Shown here in pieces: positions 7,019-15,701 of a DNA stretch of 28,418 nucleotides. The first letter of the stretch is position 1. Each line of letters opens with the position of its first letter. The notes beneath the pieces are model-generated. The model had not been told where the DNA came from, did no database searches, and worked only from the letters and a program-made list of their open reading frames with translations. Source of the stretch: JBNKFQ01 sp050289385 (lineage in GTDB: Bacteria; Pseudomonadota; Gammaproteobacteria; Pseudomonadales; Porticoccaceae); the NCBI GenBank assembly GCA_050289385.1, contig JBNKFQ010000195.1, positions 1 to 28,418 of the forward strand. The letters are read 5' to 3'. The translations under genes were made by a program, and so were the position numbers.

Positions 7019-10000
7019 ATGATGATGATTATCCACTCCCCCAAAACAGGTTTAGCCAAACACTCCGCAAAAATTGCCAACACCGCAATATCGGCCGTCC
7101 CGTTTTACCTGCGATTGACAATGCTAGCGGTGTTGATCGGCCTCCACCTGCCAGCCTTGGCGCATCAGCTGGATGCCAGGCCGGGCTTGCCCCAACCCGC
7201 TGCACCTGCGGTTGCGGATACGTCGTATCAACACCAGCCACTGCCGCTTAAGCCTGGGCGCCGGTTGCAATATACCGCCGAGGAAGGCACCTGGATGTCA
7301 GTGGATGTCAGCCCCGACGGTCGCACGCTGGTCTTTGACTTGCTTGGTGATTTGTACCTGCTACCGATACGTGGTGGCAAAGCGACGCGCATCACCAATG
7401 GCATGGCACTCGATGCCCAGCCGCGTTTCAGCCCGGATGGAAAAACACTGGTGTTTACCTCTGATCGCGGTGGCAGCGACAATATCTGGACACTGGATTT
7501 AGAGACCCCAAACGCCGAGCCGAAGCCTGTCACCAATGACGGCAACGGCTACTACATCTCTCCGGAGTGGACCCCGGATGGCGGCTACATCGTCGCGTCA
7601 AAAAGGCATCACGTGCGAAGCCGCTATTCGTCGCGGGATTTGTGGCTGATCCCCCGCGATGGCGGCAGCGGCGTACAGCTCACCCATTCCCCGGAAAATG
7701 ACGAAATTTCTGTGGGAGGGCTCACCTACACGTTGGGCGCCGCCCTCTCACCCGCGCCGGAGCAGCGTAATTACATCTGGTATTCCCAATTCGTGGGTCC
7801 AATTTTTAACACCAAGCTGCCGCGTTACCAGTTGTACCGCTACGACCGCGACAGCGGCGCCATCCAACAGATGAGCAGCGCCTACGGCGCCGCCATGCGG
7901 CCGGCGTTGTCGGACGATGGCAACTACCTGGTGTACGCCTCGCGCTATGACCATCAAACCGGGCTGCGCATTCGCGACCTGCGCAGTGGCGACGAGCGCT
8001 GGCTCGCCTACCCCGTGCAGCACGACGAACAGGAGTCATACGCTCGGCTCGACACCATGCCAGGCTACTCCTTTACACCGGACTCCCGCCACGTCGTGGC
8101 CTCTTACGGCGGCAAAATCTGGAATATATCGGTGGACGACGGCGAGCAGACACCGATCCCGTTTCAGGCAAACGTCGACATCGGCATCGGCCCGGAAGTG
8201 CGTTACGACTACAACATCAGCGACAGCGACCGGTTTACCGCCACCCAGATTCACCACCCGGTGTTGTCTCCGGACGGCAAGCGTCTGGCGTTTACCGCTC
8301 TCGACCGCCTGTATGTCATGGATTACCCCAATGGCCGCGCCGTGCGCCTTACCGATCGGAAGACAGGAGAATTTATGCCAGCCTGGTCACCCGACGGTCG
8401 CTGGCTGGCCTATTCCACCTGGGACGAAGCCAGGGGTGGGCACATTTATAAAATTCGCAGCAATGGCCGCGGCAAGCCAATTAAACTGACGCAACGACAT
8501 GGCGCATTTCGCAGCCCGGTATGGTCACCCGACGGCAAGCGCATTGTTGCCATCAAGTATCCCAGCCGGGAAATCCGCAGCATGGCCGCAACCATGTATC
8601 TGGGGCACCTGGTCGGCGAATTTATCTATGTCGACAGCAAAGGGGGTGCCGCGCAACACATTGCCTCCAGCGACGACGTCTCAAACCCGCATTTTACCGA
8701 CGATCCCAATCGTATATACGCCAGCAGCAGGAAGGACGGCTTGATTTCGTTTCGCTGGGACGGCAGCGACGTGAAACAACACTTGCGGGTTGTCAACCAC
8801 TTGATTTTCTATCGTCCCGCTCCACTCATCACCGCCTCCAGAGATGGCAAGCGGGCCTCGGTGCTCTACAACAACCAGCTGTATACCTTGAAGCTGCCCG
8901 CACTGACTGGCAAAGACGCACCAGTGGTCGATGTGGTACAAACAGCTGACGCCTCACTGGCCGCCGAAAAGATCACCACCATCGGGGCCCACTATCCGCG
9001 CTGGCACGGAGACCACCTCACCTGGTCGATTGGCAACGCCTTTTTGACTCGCGGCCAGCAACATTCGGCCGACGCCACGGAACGCCGTATCGAAGTACCC
9101 GTAATACGCGATACCCCCCGGGGCAAGGTGTTGCTGAAAGGCGCCCGGTTGATCACCCTCAACGGCGACGAGGTGATCGAACAGGGGGAAATGCTGATCG
9201 AGAACAATCGCATTGTCAAAGTGGCTCAGCGCGGTCAGATTGCCGCACCACCCGGCACCACCGTGATCGACGTCAGTGGCAAAACCATCGTACCGGGATT
9301 TGTGGATACGCACTATCACGCCTTTACCCTCATGGGCGGGCTCAACGCCACCGAACTCCACAGTCGGCAAAACTGGCAGTACCTGACCATGCTCGCCTAT
9401 GGCGTCACCACGTTGCGCGACCCCCAATCCGGGACGACGGACATTCTGACCTATGCCGACCGGGTACGCGCCGGCGACATGGTGGGGCCGCGGATATACT
9501 CCACCGGACCCGGTGTGTTTTGGACCGACCCGATCAACTCCTACCAGGATGCGTTGAACATACTCAAGCGCTACAAGGACTACTACCACACCAACACATT
9601 TAAAATGTACCTGTCCGGGCAGCGCCGGCAGCGGCAGTGGCTGATCATGGCGGCGCGCGAGTTGCAGTTGATGCCCACCGCCGAAGCGGGCCTCAACTAC
9701 CCCCTCAACCTCACACACGCCATGGATGGATATTCCGGCCTCGAACATCTGCTCCACACCTACCCCGTATATCGGGATGTGCGCCAACTGTTCGTCAAGT
9801 CGGGTATCACTTACAGCCCCACCATGGTGATCGAATACGGCGCACCGGGCGCGCAGGATTATTTTCACGCCAGCGAAAACGCCCTCGACAACCCCAAGTT
9901 GCGCAATTTTACGCCGATGGAGGAGATGATGGTCGAAACCAGTCGTCGCGGCTTTTGGGGGCATAAGAGTGAATACATGTTTCCCCGTCACGCCGAATTC

Positions 10001-10408
10001 GTCAATGAGTTGATCCAGGCTGGCGGCCGCGCCGCCGTCGGCAGCCACGGCGAATTGCAAGGTCTTGGTTACCACTGGGAGATATGGGCGATGCAATCTG
10101 GTGGGTTGAGTCCCCACAATGCTCTGAAGGCGGCCGCAAGGTACGGCGCCGAAGCGATTGGCCTCGGCAATCACCTGGGCAGCCTCGAAGCAGGCAAGCT
10201 CGCCGACTTGTTGATTCTTGACAAAAATCCGCTTGATGACATCCGCAATACAACCAGCATCGACCGGGTGATGAAAAATGGTCGACTCTACGATGGTGAT
10301 ACCCTGGACGAAGTATGGCCTCAACAAAACCAGCTGCCGTCGCCTTACTGGCGCACCAACGGGCCGCACGCCACGGCGGGCGCCGGCAAGGCCGTATCGT
10401 TAAAGTAA
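7019..10408 (+). CDS. Secreted beta-propeller/amidohydrolase fusion protein
   Basis: This 1129-residue protein starts at one of three consecutive ATGs behind GAGAAGG. An N-terminal hydrophobic segment (about 33-50, MLAVLIGLHLPALAHQ) looks like a signal peptide with a long positive leader, so it probably acts in the periplasm or outside. Residues 85-690 carry at least six TolB/PD40-type blades with SPDGK/R signatures. From about 703 it is an imidazolonepropionase-like amidohydrolase. Metal-ligand candidates are VDTHYH (His765, His767), Lys862 in TFKMYLSG, His900 in LTHAMDG and His1010 in VGSHGE, with the family C-terminus GKLADLLILDKNPL. Members hydrolyse C-N bonds, including those of peptides; the substrate here is unknown. 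It appears monocistronic, with a hairpin 12 bp after the stop. Confidence 0.88.
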   Translation: MMMIIHSPKTGLAKHSAKIANTAISAVPFYLRLTMLAVLIGLHLPALAHQLDARPGLPQPAAPAVADTSYQHQPLPLKPGRRLQYTAEEGTWMSVDVSPDGRTLVFDLLGDLYLLPIRGGKATRITNGMALDAQPRFSPDGKTLVFTSDRGGSDNIWTLDLETPNAEPKPVTNDGNGYYISPEWTPDGGYIVASKRHHVRSRYSSRDLWLIPRDGGSGVQLTHSPENDEISVGGLTYTLGAALSPAPEQRNYIWYSQFVGPIFNTKLPRYQLYRYDRDSGAIQQMSSAYGAAMRPALSDDGNYLVYASRYDHQTGLRIRDLRSGDERWLAYPVQHDEQESYARLDTMPGYSFTPDSRHVVASYGGKIWNISVDDGEQTPIPFQANVDIGIGPEVRYDYNISDSDRFTATQIHHPVLSPDGKRLAFTALDRLYVMDYPNGRAVRLTDRKTGEFMPAWSPDGRWLAYSTWDEARGGHIYKIRSNGRGKPIKLTQRHGAFRSPVWSPDGKRIVAIKYPSREIRSMAATMYLGHLVGEFIYVDSKGGAAQHIASSDDVSNPHFTDDPNRIYASSRKDGLISFRWDGSDVKQHLRVVNHLIFYRPAPLITASRDGKRASVLYNNQLYTLKLPALTGKDAPVVDVVQTADASLAAEKITTIGAHYPRWHGDHLTWSIGNAFLTRGQQHSADATERRIEVPVIRDTPRGKVLLKGARLITLNGDEVIEQGEMLIENNRIVKVAQRGQIAAPPGTTVIDVSGKTIVPGFVDTHYHAFTLMGGLNATELHSRQNWQYLTMLAYGVTTLRDPQSGTTDILTYADRVRAGDMVGPRIYSTGPGVFWTDPINSYQDALNILKRYKDYYHTNTFKMYLSGQRRQRQWLIMAARELQLMPTAEAGLNYPLNLTHAMDGYSGLEHLLHTYPVYRDVRQLFVKSGITYSPTMVIEYGAPGAQDYFHASENALDNPKLRNFTPMEEMMVETSRRGFWGHKSEYMFPRHAEFVNELIQAGGRAAVGSHGELQGLGYHWEIWAMQSGGLSPHNALKAAARYGAEAIGLGNHLGSLEAGKLADLLILDKNPLDDIRNTTSIDRVMKNGRLYDGDTLDEVWPQQNQLPSPYWRTNGPHATAGAGKAVSLK

Positions 10409-10419
10409 TCGTATTGTTA

Positions 10420-10455
10420 GCGCTCGCGCCCGATGGTTGCGGTCGGGCGCAGCGC
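10420..10455 (+). terminator. GC-rich hairpin after the amidohydrolase gene
   Basis: GCGCT-C-GCGCCCGA (10420-10433) pairs with TCGGGCGCAGCGC (10443-10455): 13 bp with one bulged base and a short loop. No T-run follows, so it is a transcript-end structure or factor-assisted terminator rather than a textbook intrinsic one. Confidence 0.5.
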
Positions 10456-10789
10456 AACTCTCGGGTTATATTGGCGGGTTAGATTGGCTGCCATAAATTT
10501 GTCATTCTGGCGGCCGCACGCCTGACGTCGCGCCGCCAATCATTTAAATGCCTCAAGTATTCACAGGATTGGCGCTTGGCTTAAAAAATATTATCCAATA
10601 ACACCGTTCGTTTAGAGAGGGTCGGTATTTTGTGTTCGAATATCAGAGGAACCTCTATGTGCAAAGCGATAATGTGATAAAAAAACCGGAAAGCGACCCA
10701 AACAGGCCAGAAGCATTGAGACACGACGTAAACTCCAGGATGCGGCAATTGATTGTATTTACGAAGTCGATTACGCGCGCACTTTTTCG
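10456..10789. other. Gene-free spacer between convergent genes
   Basis: About 330 bp separate the amidohydrolase hairpin from the 3' end of argE. Short ORFs on both strands here run into argE or lack a ribosome-binding site and protein-like composition. The only small structure I see is AGAGG-AA-CCTCT near 10647. I see no RNA gene. Confidence 0.5.
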
Positions 10790-11947
10790 TTACTGTGCCA
10801 AACGTTTGATCAATTCGCGTATAAAGTCTGTACATTTGGCAACCTGGTCAAGCGAGATAAACTCATTGGCCTTGTGAGCCTGGTCAATGGAACCGGGCCC
10901 ACATATAGCTGTGGCAAAACCTGCTTCCTGAAACTGGCCAGCCTCAGCGGCGTATGACACCACTTCTGTATGATTTTCCCCGGTAACAGATCTGCACAAT
11001 TCGGAGGCCGCGTTGTTTTTTTGCCGGGCCAATGGCGGAGTGTTGGCTGTTGAGCGAGTTTCTATGCTGCATGCGGGGGCCTTTGCCTTCATTTCCACTT
11101 CCACCTGTTTTGCGTAGTAGTTGAATTCGTCAAGAAAGGCCTTGCTGTTCTCTACGGGAATCACACGGATATCCCAGTCGAAATTGCATGTGGCGGCCAT
11201 AATGTTGCCCTGTGTTCCTCCGTTAATTACGTTCACTGTCAGAGTACTGTAGGGTGGATCAAACGGGTTGTTCACTTCTGCCCGTTTTTTATTGGCTTCC
11301 CGCATGTCGGAAATTTTGGTTATTAATCTGGCGGCGGCTTCGACAGCAGAAACTCCCTGGTCGGTCTGGCTGGAGTGCGTGGTGAAACCGGTGACATTTG
11401 TCGTAAAGGTCGAAATGCCTTTATGGCTGTCCACTACCTTCATCATGGTGGGTTCCCCCACGATAACTGCTGATGGAGCAGGAACCTTGTCTCGTATCTC
11501 GGCGATCATATCCGGGGCGCCCAGGCAACCGACTTCTTCATCGTAAGAGAGCGCAAAAATTACAGGGCGTTTGAGATTTGCTGCCAGCATCTCAGGCACA
11601 AGTGACAGGCCAATAGCGCAAAAGCTTTTCATATCGCATGTGCCGCGACCGTAAAACTTGCCTTCCTTTTCTGTAAGCGTCCAGGGGTCGGTGTCCCACG
11701 CTTGTCCGTCAACGGGTACAACATCGGTGTGGCCAGAAAGCACAACACCATCTGACACTTCGGGGCCAACGATGGCATACAGGTTTGCTTTTTTGCCGTT
11801 CTTGCTGGTCACCCGGTGACTGGTAACACCCAGTTCGTTCAGCCGGGTTTCCACATGTTCAATCAGAGCGAGATTGGAACGGCTTGATGTCGTATCGTAT
11901 GCCACCAGATGCCTGATCCATTCGATTTGTGGTGAAAGGTCTGTCAC
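10790..11947 (-). CDS. argE: Acetylornithine deacetylase (M20 family)
   Basis: This cytoplasmic zinc amidohydrolase removes acetate from N-acetylornithine in arginine synthesis. Visible M20 motifs are VLSGHTDVVPVDG (first metal His and Asp), GRGTCDMKSFCA (bridging Asp), the catalytic glutamates in YDEEVGCLGA, and GPGSIDQAHKANEFI near the C-terminus with the last metal His. I chose GTG 11947 because GGAGGA lies 9 bases upstream, giving 385 residues. A GTG at 11968 would add seven residues and place that site inside the gene. It stands alone on the minus strand next to the glyoxylate block. A related M20 deacylase with another acyl-amino-acid substrate is possible, but length and motifs fit ArgE best. 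Confidence 0.85.
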   Translation of the reverse strand: MTDLSPQIEWIRHLVAYDTTSSRSNLALIEHVETRLNELGVTSHRVTSKNGKKANLYAIVGPEVSDGVVLSGHTDVVPVDGQAWDTDPWTLTEKEGKFYGRGTCDMKSFCAIGLSLVPEMLAANLKRPVIFALSYDEEVGCLGAPDMIAEIRDKVPAPSAVIVGEPTMMKVVDSHKGISTFTTNVTGFTTHSSQTDQGVSAVEAAARLITKISDMREANKKRAEVNNPFDPPYSTLTVNVINGGTQGNIMAATCNFDWDIRVIPVENSKAFLDEFNYYAKQVEVEMKAKAPACSIETRSTANTPPLARQKNNAASELCRSVTGENHTEVVSYAAEAGQFQEAGFATAICGPGSIDQAHKANEFISLDQVAKCTDFIRELIKRLAQ

Positions 11948-12150
11948 GATTGATGTTCCTCCAAACACATTGATTGATACTTTGCCAGCAAGAGACCGCC
12001 ATTCGACATTAGAGTCAGATCAACAGGCCACGGTGTTAACTGAAAGAATATCGATTTTCAAGTGTAGCTTATACTGCCACTGGCTTGTGTGGTGAAAGTC
12101 CGGGCCAGACTGGGCTGGTTGTTGTGGCAGATGGAACAAGACTAAGACAA

Positions 12151-12213
12151 GTTAACAGTCGACAGTAAAAGCGAGAAGCCGCCTCCGTTCGGCTGTTAAC
12201 GGTCAACTGTAAG
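12151..12213. repeat. Imperfect GTTAAC-GTC-AC repeats
   Basis: Two related units, GTTAACAGTCGACAGTA at 12151 and GTTAACGGTCAACTGTA at 12195, lie in the same orientation, with a third partial unit (CCGTCAACTATC) running into the glcB stop codon. They flank the hairpin at 12177-12194. They may be decayed short-repeat debris; no function can be assigned. Confidence 0.4.
12167..12194 (-). terminator. Weak terminator downstream of glcB
   Basis: Read on the minus strand, AGCCG and CGGCT form a 5-bp stem with an 8-base loop, followed by TCTCGCTTTT. It lies 23 bp past the malate synthase stop. The stem is short, so confidence is moderate. Confidence 0.4.
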
Positions 12214-12216
12214 CCG

Positions 12217-14385
12217 TCAACTATCTTTTAACTTTTGTTTCTTGCGCCATGCATGCAACAGCGGCTCGGTATAACCGCTGGGTTGTTCGCGCCCCTTGAA
12301 AACCAGATCGCAGGCCGCTTGAAATGCTATGCAGTCGTCAAAGTTCGGCGCCATCGCGCGATAATCCGGATCGTCGGCATTTTGCTTGTCCACCACTACC
12401 GCCATTCGTTGCAGGGTTTCCATAACCTGCTCACGACTGCAAATACCATGATGCAGCCAGTTGGCCAGGTACTGGCTGGAAATACGCAGAGTAGCGCGGT
12501 CCTCCATCAGGCCGATATTATTAATATCAGGCACTTTGGAGCAGCCCACGCCCTGGTCAATCCAGCGCACTACATAGCCGAGAATACCCTGGGCATTATT
12601 GTCCAGTTCTTGCTGAATTTGTTCAGCGGTTAATTTGTCCGGTTCGGTCAGTAAAGGAATGGTCAGAATATCGTCCAGTGAAGCCGGTTGTCGACTGGCC
12701 AATTCAGTCTGCTGTTCAGCCACATTTACCTGGTGGTAATGCATGGCATGCAGGGTAGCGGCGGTGGGCGAAGGCACCCACGCGCAATTGGCGCCGGCCC
12801 TGGGGTGGCCGATTTTTGCCGCCAGCATATCGGCCATGCGGTCTGGCATTGGCCACATGCCTTTACCGATTTGGGCATGGCCAGGCAAACCGCATTGCAG
12901 ACCGGCGTCGACATTGTTGTCTTCGTAACTGGTCAGCCAGGTGGCCGACTTCATCTCGCTTTTGGGAATCATCGGGCCAGCTTCCATACTGGTGTGGATT
13001 TCATCACCGGTGCGATCGAGAAATCCGGTATTGATAAAAATCACCCGTGCGCGCGCTTCATATATACAGGCTTTCAAGCTCAGCGAGGTGCGCCGTTCTT
13101 CGTCCATAATGCCTATTTTCAGCGTGTTTTTCGGCAAGCCCAGGATTTGCTCGATATGGTCAAACAGCGCCGCGCTAAAAGCGACTTCCTCGGGGCCGTG
13201 CATTTTCGGTTTTACAATATAGACGCTACCCGCGCGGGAATTTTGGTAAACGCCGTTGTTTTTCAGGTCGTGTACCGCGCACAAACTGGTCACCAGGCCA
13301 TCCAGAATACCTTCTGGTATCTCATTGCCATCGGCATCCAGCACCGCGTCGGTGGTCATCAGGTGGCCGACATTGCGAACCAGCAACAAACTGCGTCCGG
13401 GCAGGGTAAAGGGGTTGCCGTTGGGGTCGGAATATTCGCGGTCCGGATTCATGCGGCGGGTAATGGTTTTGCCGTCTTTTTCCAGTTGTTCTTGCAAGTC
13501 GCCTTTCATCAGGCCGAGCCAGTTGCGGTATACGGCTACCTTGTCTTCTGCGTCGACGGCGGCGACCGAGTCTTCACAGTCCTGTATGCAGGTTACGGCA
13601 GACTCAAGAAGGACATCGCTGATATGTGCTGCGTCGTCTTTACCGATGGGGTGTTCGGCATCGAACTGAATGTCAATGTGCAGATTATTGTTGTTGAGCA
13701 AAACGGCTTTTGGGGAATCTGCACTGCCGCGATAGCCGGCAAATTGTTCGGGCTGTTGCAGTGCCGTTTCCTGCCCATTATTTAATTGCAGCAACAATTG
13801 TCCGTCAGCAATCCGGCAGCCGGTTATCTCCCGGTAGCTGCCATTTGCCAACGGTGCATTCTGATCCAGAAAGTTGCGTACGTAAGCAATCACTTCTGCT
13901 CCGCGAGCCGGGTCGTAACCGGTAGAAGCTGCGGTGCCGGGAATCACATCGGTGCCATAAAGCGCATCATATAAGCTGCCCCAACGAGCGTTGGTGGCAT
14001 TTAATGCATAGCGTGCGTTTTTAACCGGCACTACCAGTTGCGGCCCGGCAATGGTGGAAATTTCGCTATCGACATTGCTGGTGCTTACAGTAAACGCTTC
14101 CGGTTCTGGCGTCAGATAACCGATATCTGTGAGAAACGCCTTGTAGCTGACGGCATCGTGGGGTGCGCCTTGTCGAGCGCGGTGCCAGGCATTGATTTCC
14201 GCCTGCAGTGTGTTGCGTTCGTTCAGCAGTGCCCGGTTGCGGGGAGCGAGGTCGTTTACCAGGTCTGCCAACCCTTGCCAAAGCTTTTCTGCCGCTACAT
14301 CTGTGCCTGGCAGAATATCTTCCGTAATTAATTGGTAAAGTTCCGAATTGATCTGCAAACCTGCAGCAATTATCCGTGCCGACAT
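12217..14385 (-). CDS. glcB: Malate synthase G
   Basis: At 722 residues this has the length of the monomeric G isoform, which condenses glyoxylate with acetyl-CoA to malate in the cytoplasm. Recognisable segments are TCIQDCEDSVAAVDAEDKV, RRMNPDREYSDPNG, KMHGPEEVAFS, GIMDEERRTSLSLKACI, TGFLDRTGDEIHTSMEAGP and CGLPGHAQIGKGMW. The start at ATG 14385 gives the usual N-terminus. The gene lies downstream of the LysR-type regulator on the same strand, with 137 bp between them. With isocitrate lyase across the divergent gap it completes the glyoxylate shunt. G isoforms can also serve glycolate metabolism, but no glycolate oxidase genes are visible here. Confidence 0.97.
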   Translation of the reverse strand: MSARIIAAGLQINSELYQLITEDILPGTDVAAEKLWQGLADLVNDLAPRNRALLNERNTLQAEINAWHRARQGAPHDAVSYKAFLTDIGYLTPEPEAFTVSTSNVDSEISTIAGPQLVVPVKNARYALNATNARWGSLYDALYGTDVIPGTAASTGYDPARGAEVIAYVRNFLDQNAPLANGSYREITGCRIADGQLLLQLNNGQETALQQPEQFAGYRGSADSPKAVLLNNNNLHIDIQFDAEHPIGKDDAAHISDVLLESAVTCIQDCEDSVAAVDAEDKVAVYRNWLGLMKGDLQEQLEKDGKTITRRMNPDREYSDPNGNPFTLPGRSLLLVRNVGHLMTTDAVLDADGNEIPEGILDGLVTSLCAVHDLKNNGVYQNSRAGSVYIVKPKMHGPEEVAFSAALFDHIEQILGLPKNTLKIGIMDEERRTSLSLKACIYEARARVIFINTGFLDRTGDEIHTSMEAGPMIPKSEMKSATWLTSYEDNNVDAGLQCGLPGHAQIGKGMWPMPDRMADMLAAKIGHPRAGANCAWVPSPTAATLHAMHYHQVNVAEQQTELASRQPASLDDILTIPLLTEPDKLTAEQIQQELDNNAQGILGYVVRWIDQGVGCSKVPDINNIGLMEDRATLRISSQYLANWLHHGICSREQVMETLQRMAVVVDKQNADDPDYRAMAPNFDDCIAFQAACDLVFKGREQPSGYTEPLLHAWRKKQKLKDS

Positions 14386-14488
14386 CGTATTGCCCCGTTA
14401 ATTGATAGCTTTCAATAGTGTGTCATTCTAGATGGGAATGCATCCGCAGCCTATCAGCCGGGGGAATGTTGGCTATATGTCTGCTGAA

Positions 14489-14505
14489 TCTGGTCTTGCA
14501 CCAGA
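14489..14505. other. Small hairpin between the regulator gene and glcB
   Basis: TCTGGT (14489-14494) pairs with ACCAGA (14500-14505) around a 5-base loop, 18 bp past the regulator stop. There is no T-run. It may mark the end of the regulator transcript. Confidence 0.3.
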
Positions 14506-14522
14506 CTGATTGTTAACAGCAA

Positions 14523-15461
14523 TTAATCTTCTCTGGCGGCTTCGACCACCAGTTGTCGCAGCCAGCGGTGGGCATTGTTGTTTTGCAGCAGTGGGCTCCA
14601 TGCCAGTTTTAATTCCAGCGGTACGATCGGAAATGGTGGTTTGCGAATCGCCAGTTTCTGATTGTCGGCAAACAGTTGCGCAAATCGCCACGGCACAGTG
14701 GCAATAAGATCAGGTTGTTGCGATAGCAGTGCGGCGACCTGATAGTGGCGAGTGAAGACTCGAATGCGCCGCTTTTTATTAATGTCCGCCAGGGCATCAT
14801 CTACCCAACCCAATTTTTGGCTGGACTTCGGGTTCATACCTGTGCCAATGCCTGCCCCGGTTTTGCTTACCCAAATGTGGGGCATAGCCAGATAGCTTTC
14901 CAGCGTAAAATTGTCGAGGGCCGGATTATTGCTGCGCATCAGGCAGGCAAATCCGTCGCGCCATACCGGTAGCTGGTGAAACGATTGCGGCAAGTAATCA
15001 AAGCGATTGATTGCCAGGTCTACCTTGCCTTTTTCTACATCCTGAAAAGTCACATCCGAGGGCGTAAGAATATCCAGGGTCACATAGGGCGCTTGCTGGC
15101 CCAGTTTGGTCAGCACTGCCGGCAACAGCGTCGATTCGGCATAATCCGATGCCATTATGCGAAACACACGACGACTGGTTTGCGGGTCAAATGCTTCAGC
15201 CGGGCGCATGACCTGTTCAGTTGCAGCCAGAATTTCTCTGACCTGAGGCTCCAGGTCCATCGCTCTTTCGGTGGGCTTCATACCACTGCCAGTGCGAATC
15301 AGCAGAGGGTCGCCAAACAGATCGCGCAAGCGTTTCAGGCTGTTGCTCATGGCTGGCTGAGTAATGCCCAGGCGTTCGGCGGCGCGGGACACGTTGCGCT
15401 CCTGAAGGAGAACATCCAGGTACACCAACAGGTTAAGGTCAATTCTGGATATATTCATCAT
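14523..15461 (-). CDS. LysR-type transcriptional regulator of the glyoxylate genes (predicted)
   Basis: This 312-residue protein has an N-terminal winged helix-turn-helix at about residues 5-65 (LVYLDVLLQERNVSRAAERL, then TQPAMSNSLKRLRDLFGDPL) and a periplasmic-binding-protein-like effector domain from about 90 to 305. The opening RIDLNLLVYLDVLL and the GDPLLIRTG stretch are typical of the NodD-like branch. It is divergent from aceA across 240 bp and followed by glcB, so it is likely to regulate one or both, perhaps sensing a central metabolite. A 9-bp dyad with a T-N11-A core lies 31-51 bp upstream of its ATG and is a candidate autoregulatory site. The regulatory target and effector are inference from position. 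Confidence 0.88.
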   Translation of the reverse strand: MMNISRIDLNLLVYLDVLLQERNVSRAAERLGITQPAMSNSLKRLRDLFGDPLLIRTGSGMKPTERAMDLEPQVREILAATEQVMRPAEAFDPQTSRRVFRIMASDYAESTLLPAVLTKLGQQAPYVTLDILTPSDVTFQDVEKGKVDLAINRFDYLPQSFHQLPVWRDGFACLMRSNNPALDNFTLESYLAMPHIWVSKTGAGIGTGMNPKSSQKLGWVDDALADINKKRRIRVFTRHYQVAALLSQQPDLIATVPWRFAQLFADNQKLAIRKPPFPIVPLELKLAWSPLLQNNNAHRWLRQLVVEAARED

Positions 15462-15491
15462 TTAAATAGTGCATGTGGTTGTTTTATATAC

Positions 15492-15512
15492 AAGCTCAAT
15501 GGTATTGAGCTT
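15492..15512. promoter_or_regulatory. 9-bp dyad with LysR-box geometry
   Basis: AAGCTCAAT (15492-15500) and ATTGAGCTT (15504-15512) are perfect inverted arms around GGT. Its core TCAATGGTATTGA is an interrupted palindrome of the T-N11-A form bound by LysR-type regulators. It sits 31 bp upstream of the divergent lysR-type ATG. Confidence 0.55.
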
Positions 15513-15650
15513 AAAATAGCGATTAAACCGGTAAATCCGATCTTCGCTCGAACGGGCATTATTCATGGTATTGATAGTATAAATCAAGACAAGAAATTTC
15601 TTTTCTGTCGGCAGGCTTTCTAGAATCGACTCCATATAGAACCACCGGCG

Positions 15651-15663
15651 ACCGTTAAACGGT
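15651..15663. promoter_or_regulatory. Dyad ACCGTT-A-AACGGT upstream of aceA
   Basis: A 6-bp perfect dyad around a single base lies 39 bp before the aceA ATG, in the expected promoter/leader region. It could be an operator for a second regulator of the shunt. It is too short to assign a binder. Confidence 0.35.
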
Positions 15664-15678
15664 GTTCGAGGCAATTAT

Positions 15679-15692
15679 TTTAACTAGTTAAA
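15679..15692. promoter_or_regulatory. 14-bp perfect palindrome touching the aceA ribosome-binding site
   Basis: TTTAACTAGTTAAA is a perfect palindrome with no spacer. It ends inside the AAAGGA ribosome-binding site and lies 10 bp before the aceA ATG. A protein bound here would block transcription at the start of the gene. A chance AT-rich palindrome is the alternative. Confidence 0.35.
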
Positions 15693-15701
15693 GGATGCAC
15701 C

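Noticed and set aside
8954..10369. 471-codon open frame antisense to the amidohydrolase domain
   Set aside because: The sense strand carries a full motif-rich protein. The antisense frame is a codon-composition shadow in GC-rich sequence, with no family resemblance or start site.
10632..10877. Short plus-strand ORF starting upstream of the argE 3' end
   Set aside because: It runs antisense into argE and has no ribosome-binding site or recognisable sequence.
12094..12105. GAAAGTCCGGGC, matching a conserved core of RNase P RNA
   Set aside because: Only this 12-base stretch fits. The gap between argE and glcB is too short for the whole RNA and lacks its other conserved segments.
12688..13785. 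365-codon frame antisense to glcB
   Set aside because: It lies wholly inside malate synthase G, whose motifs are continuous. The antisense product has low-complexity Gly/Ala/Val/Phe composition and no ribosome-binding site.
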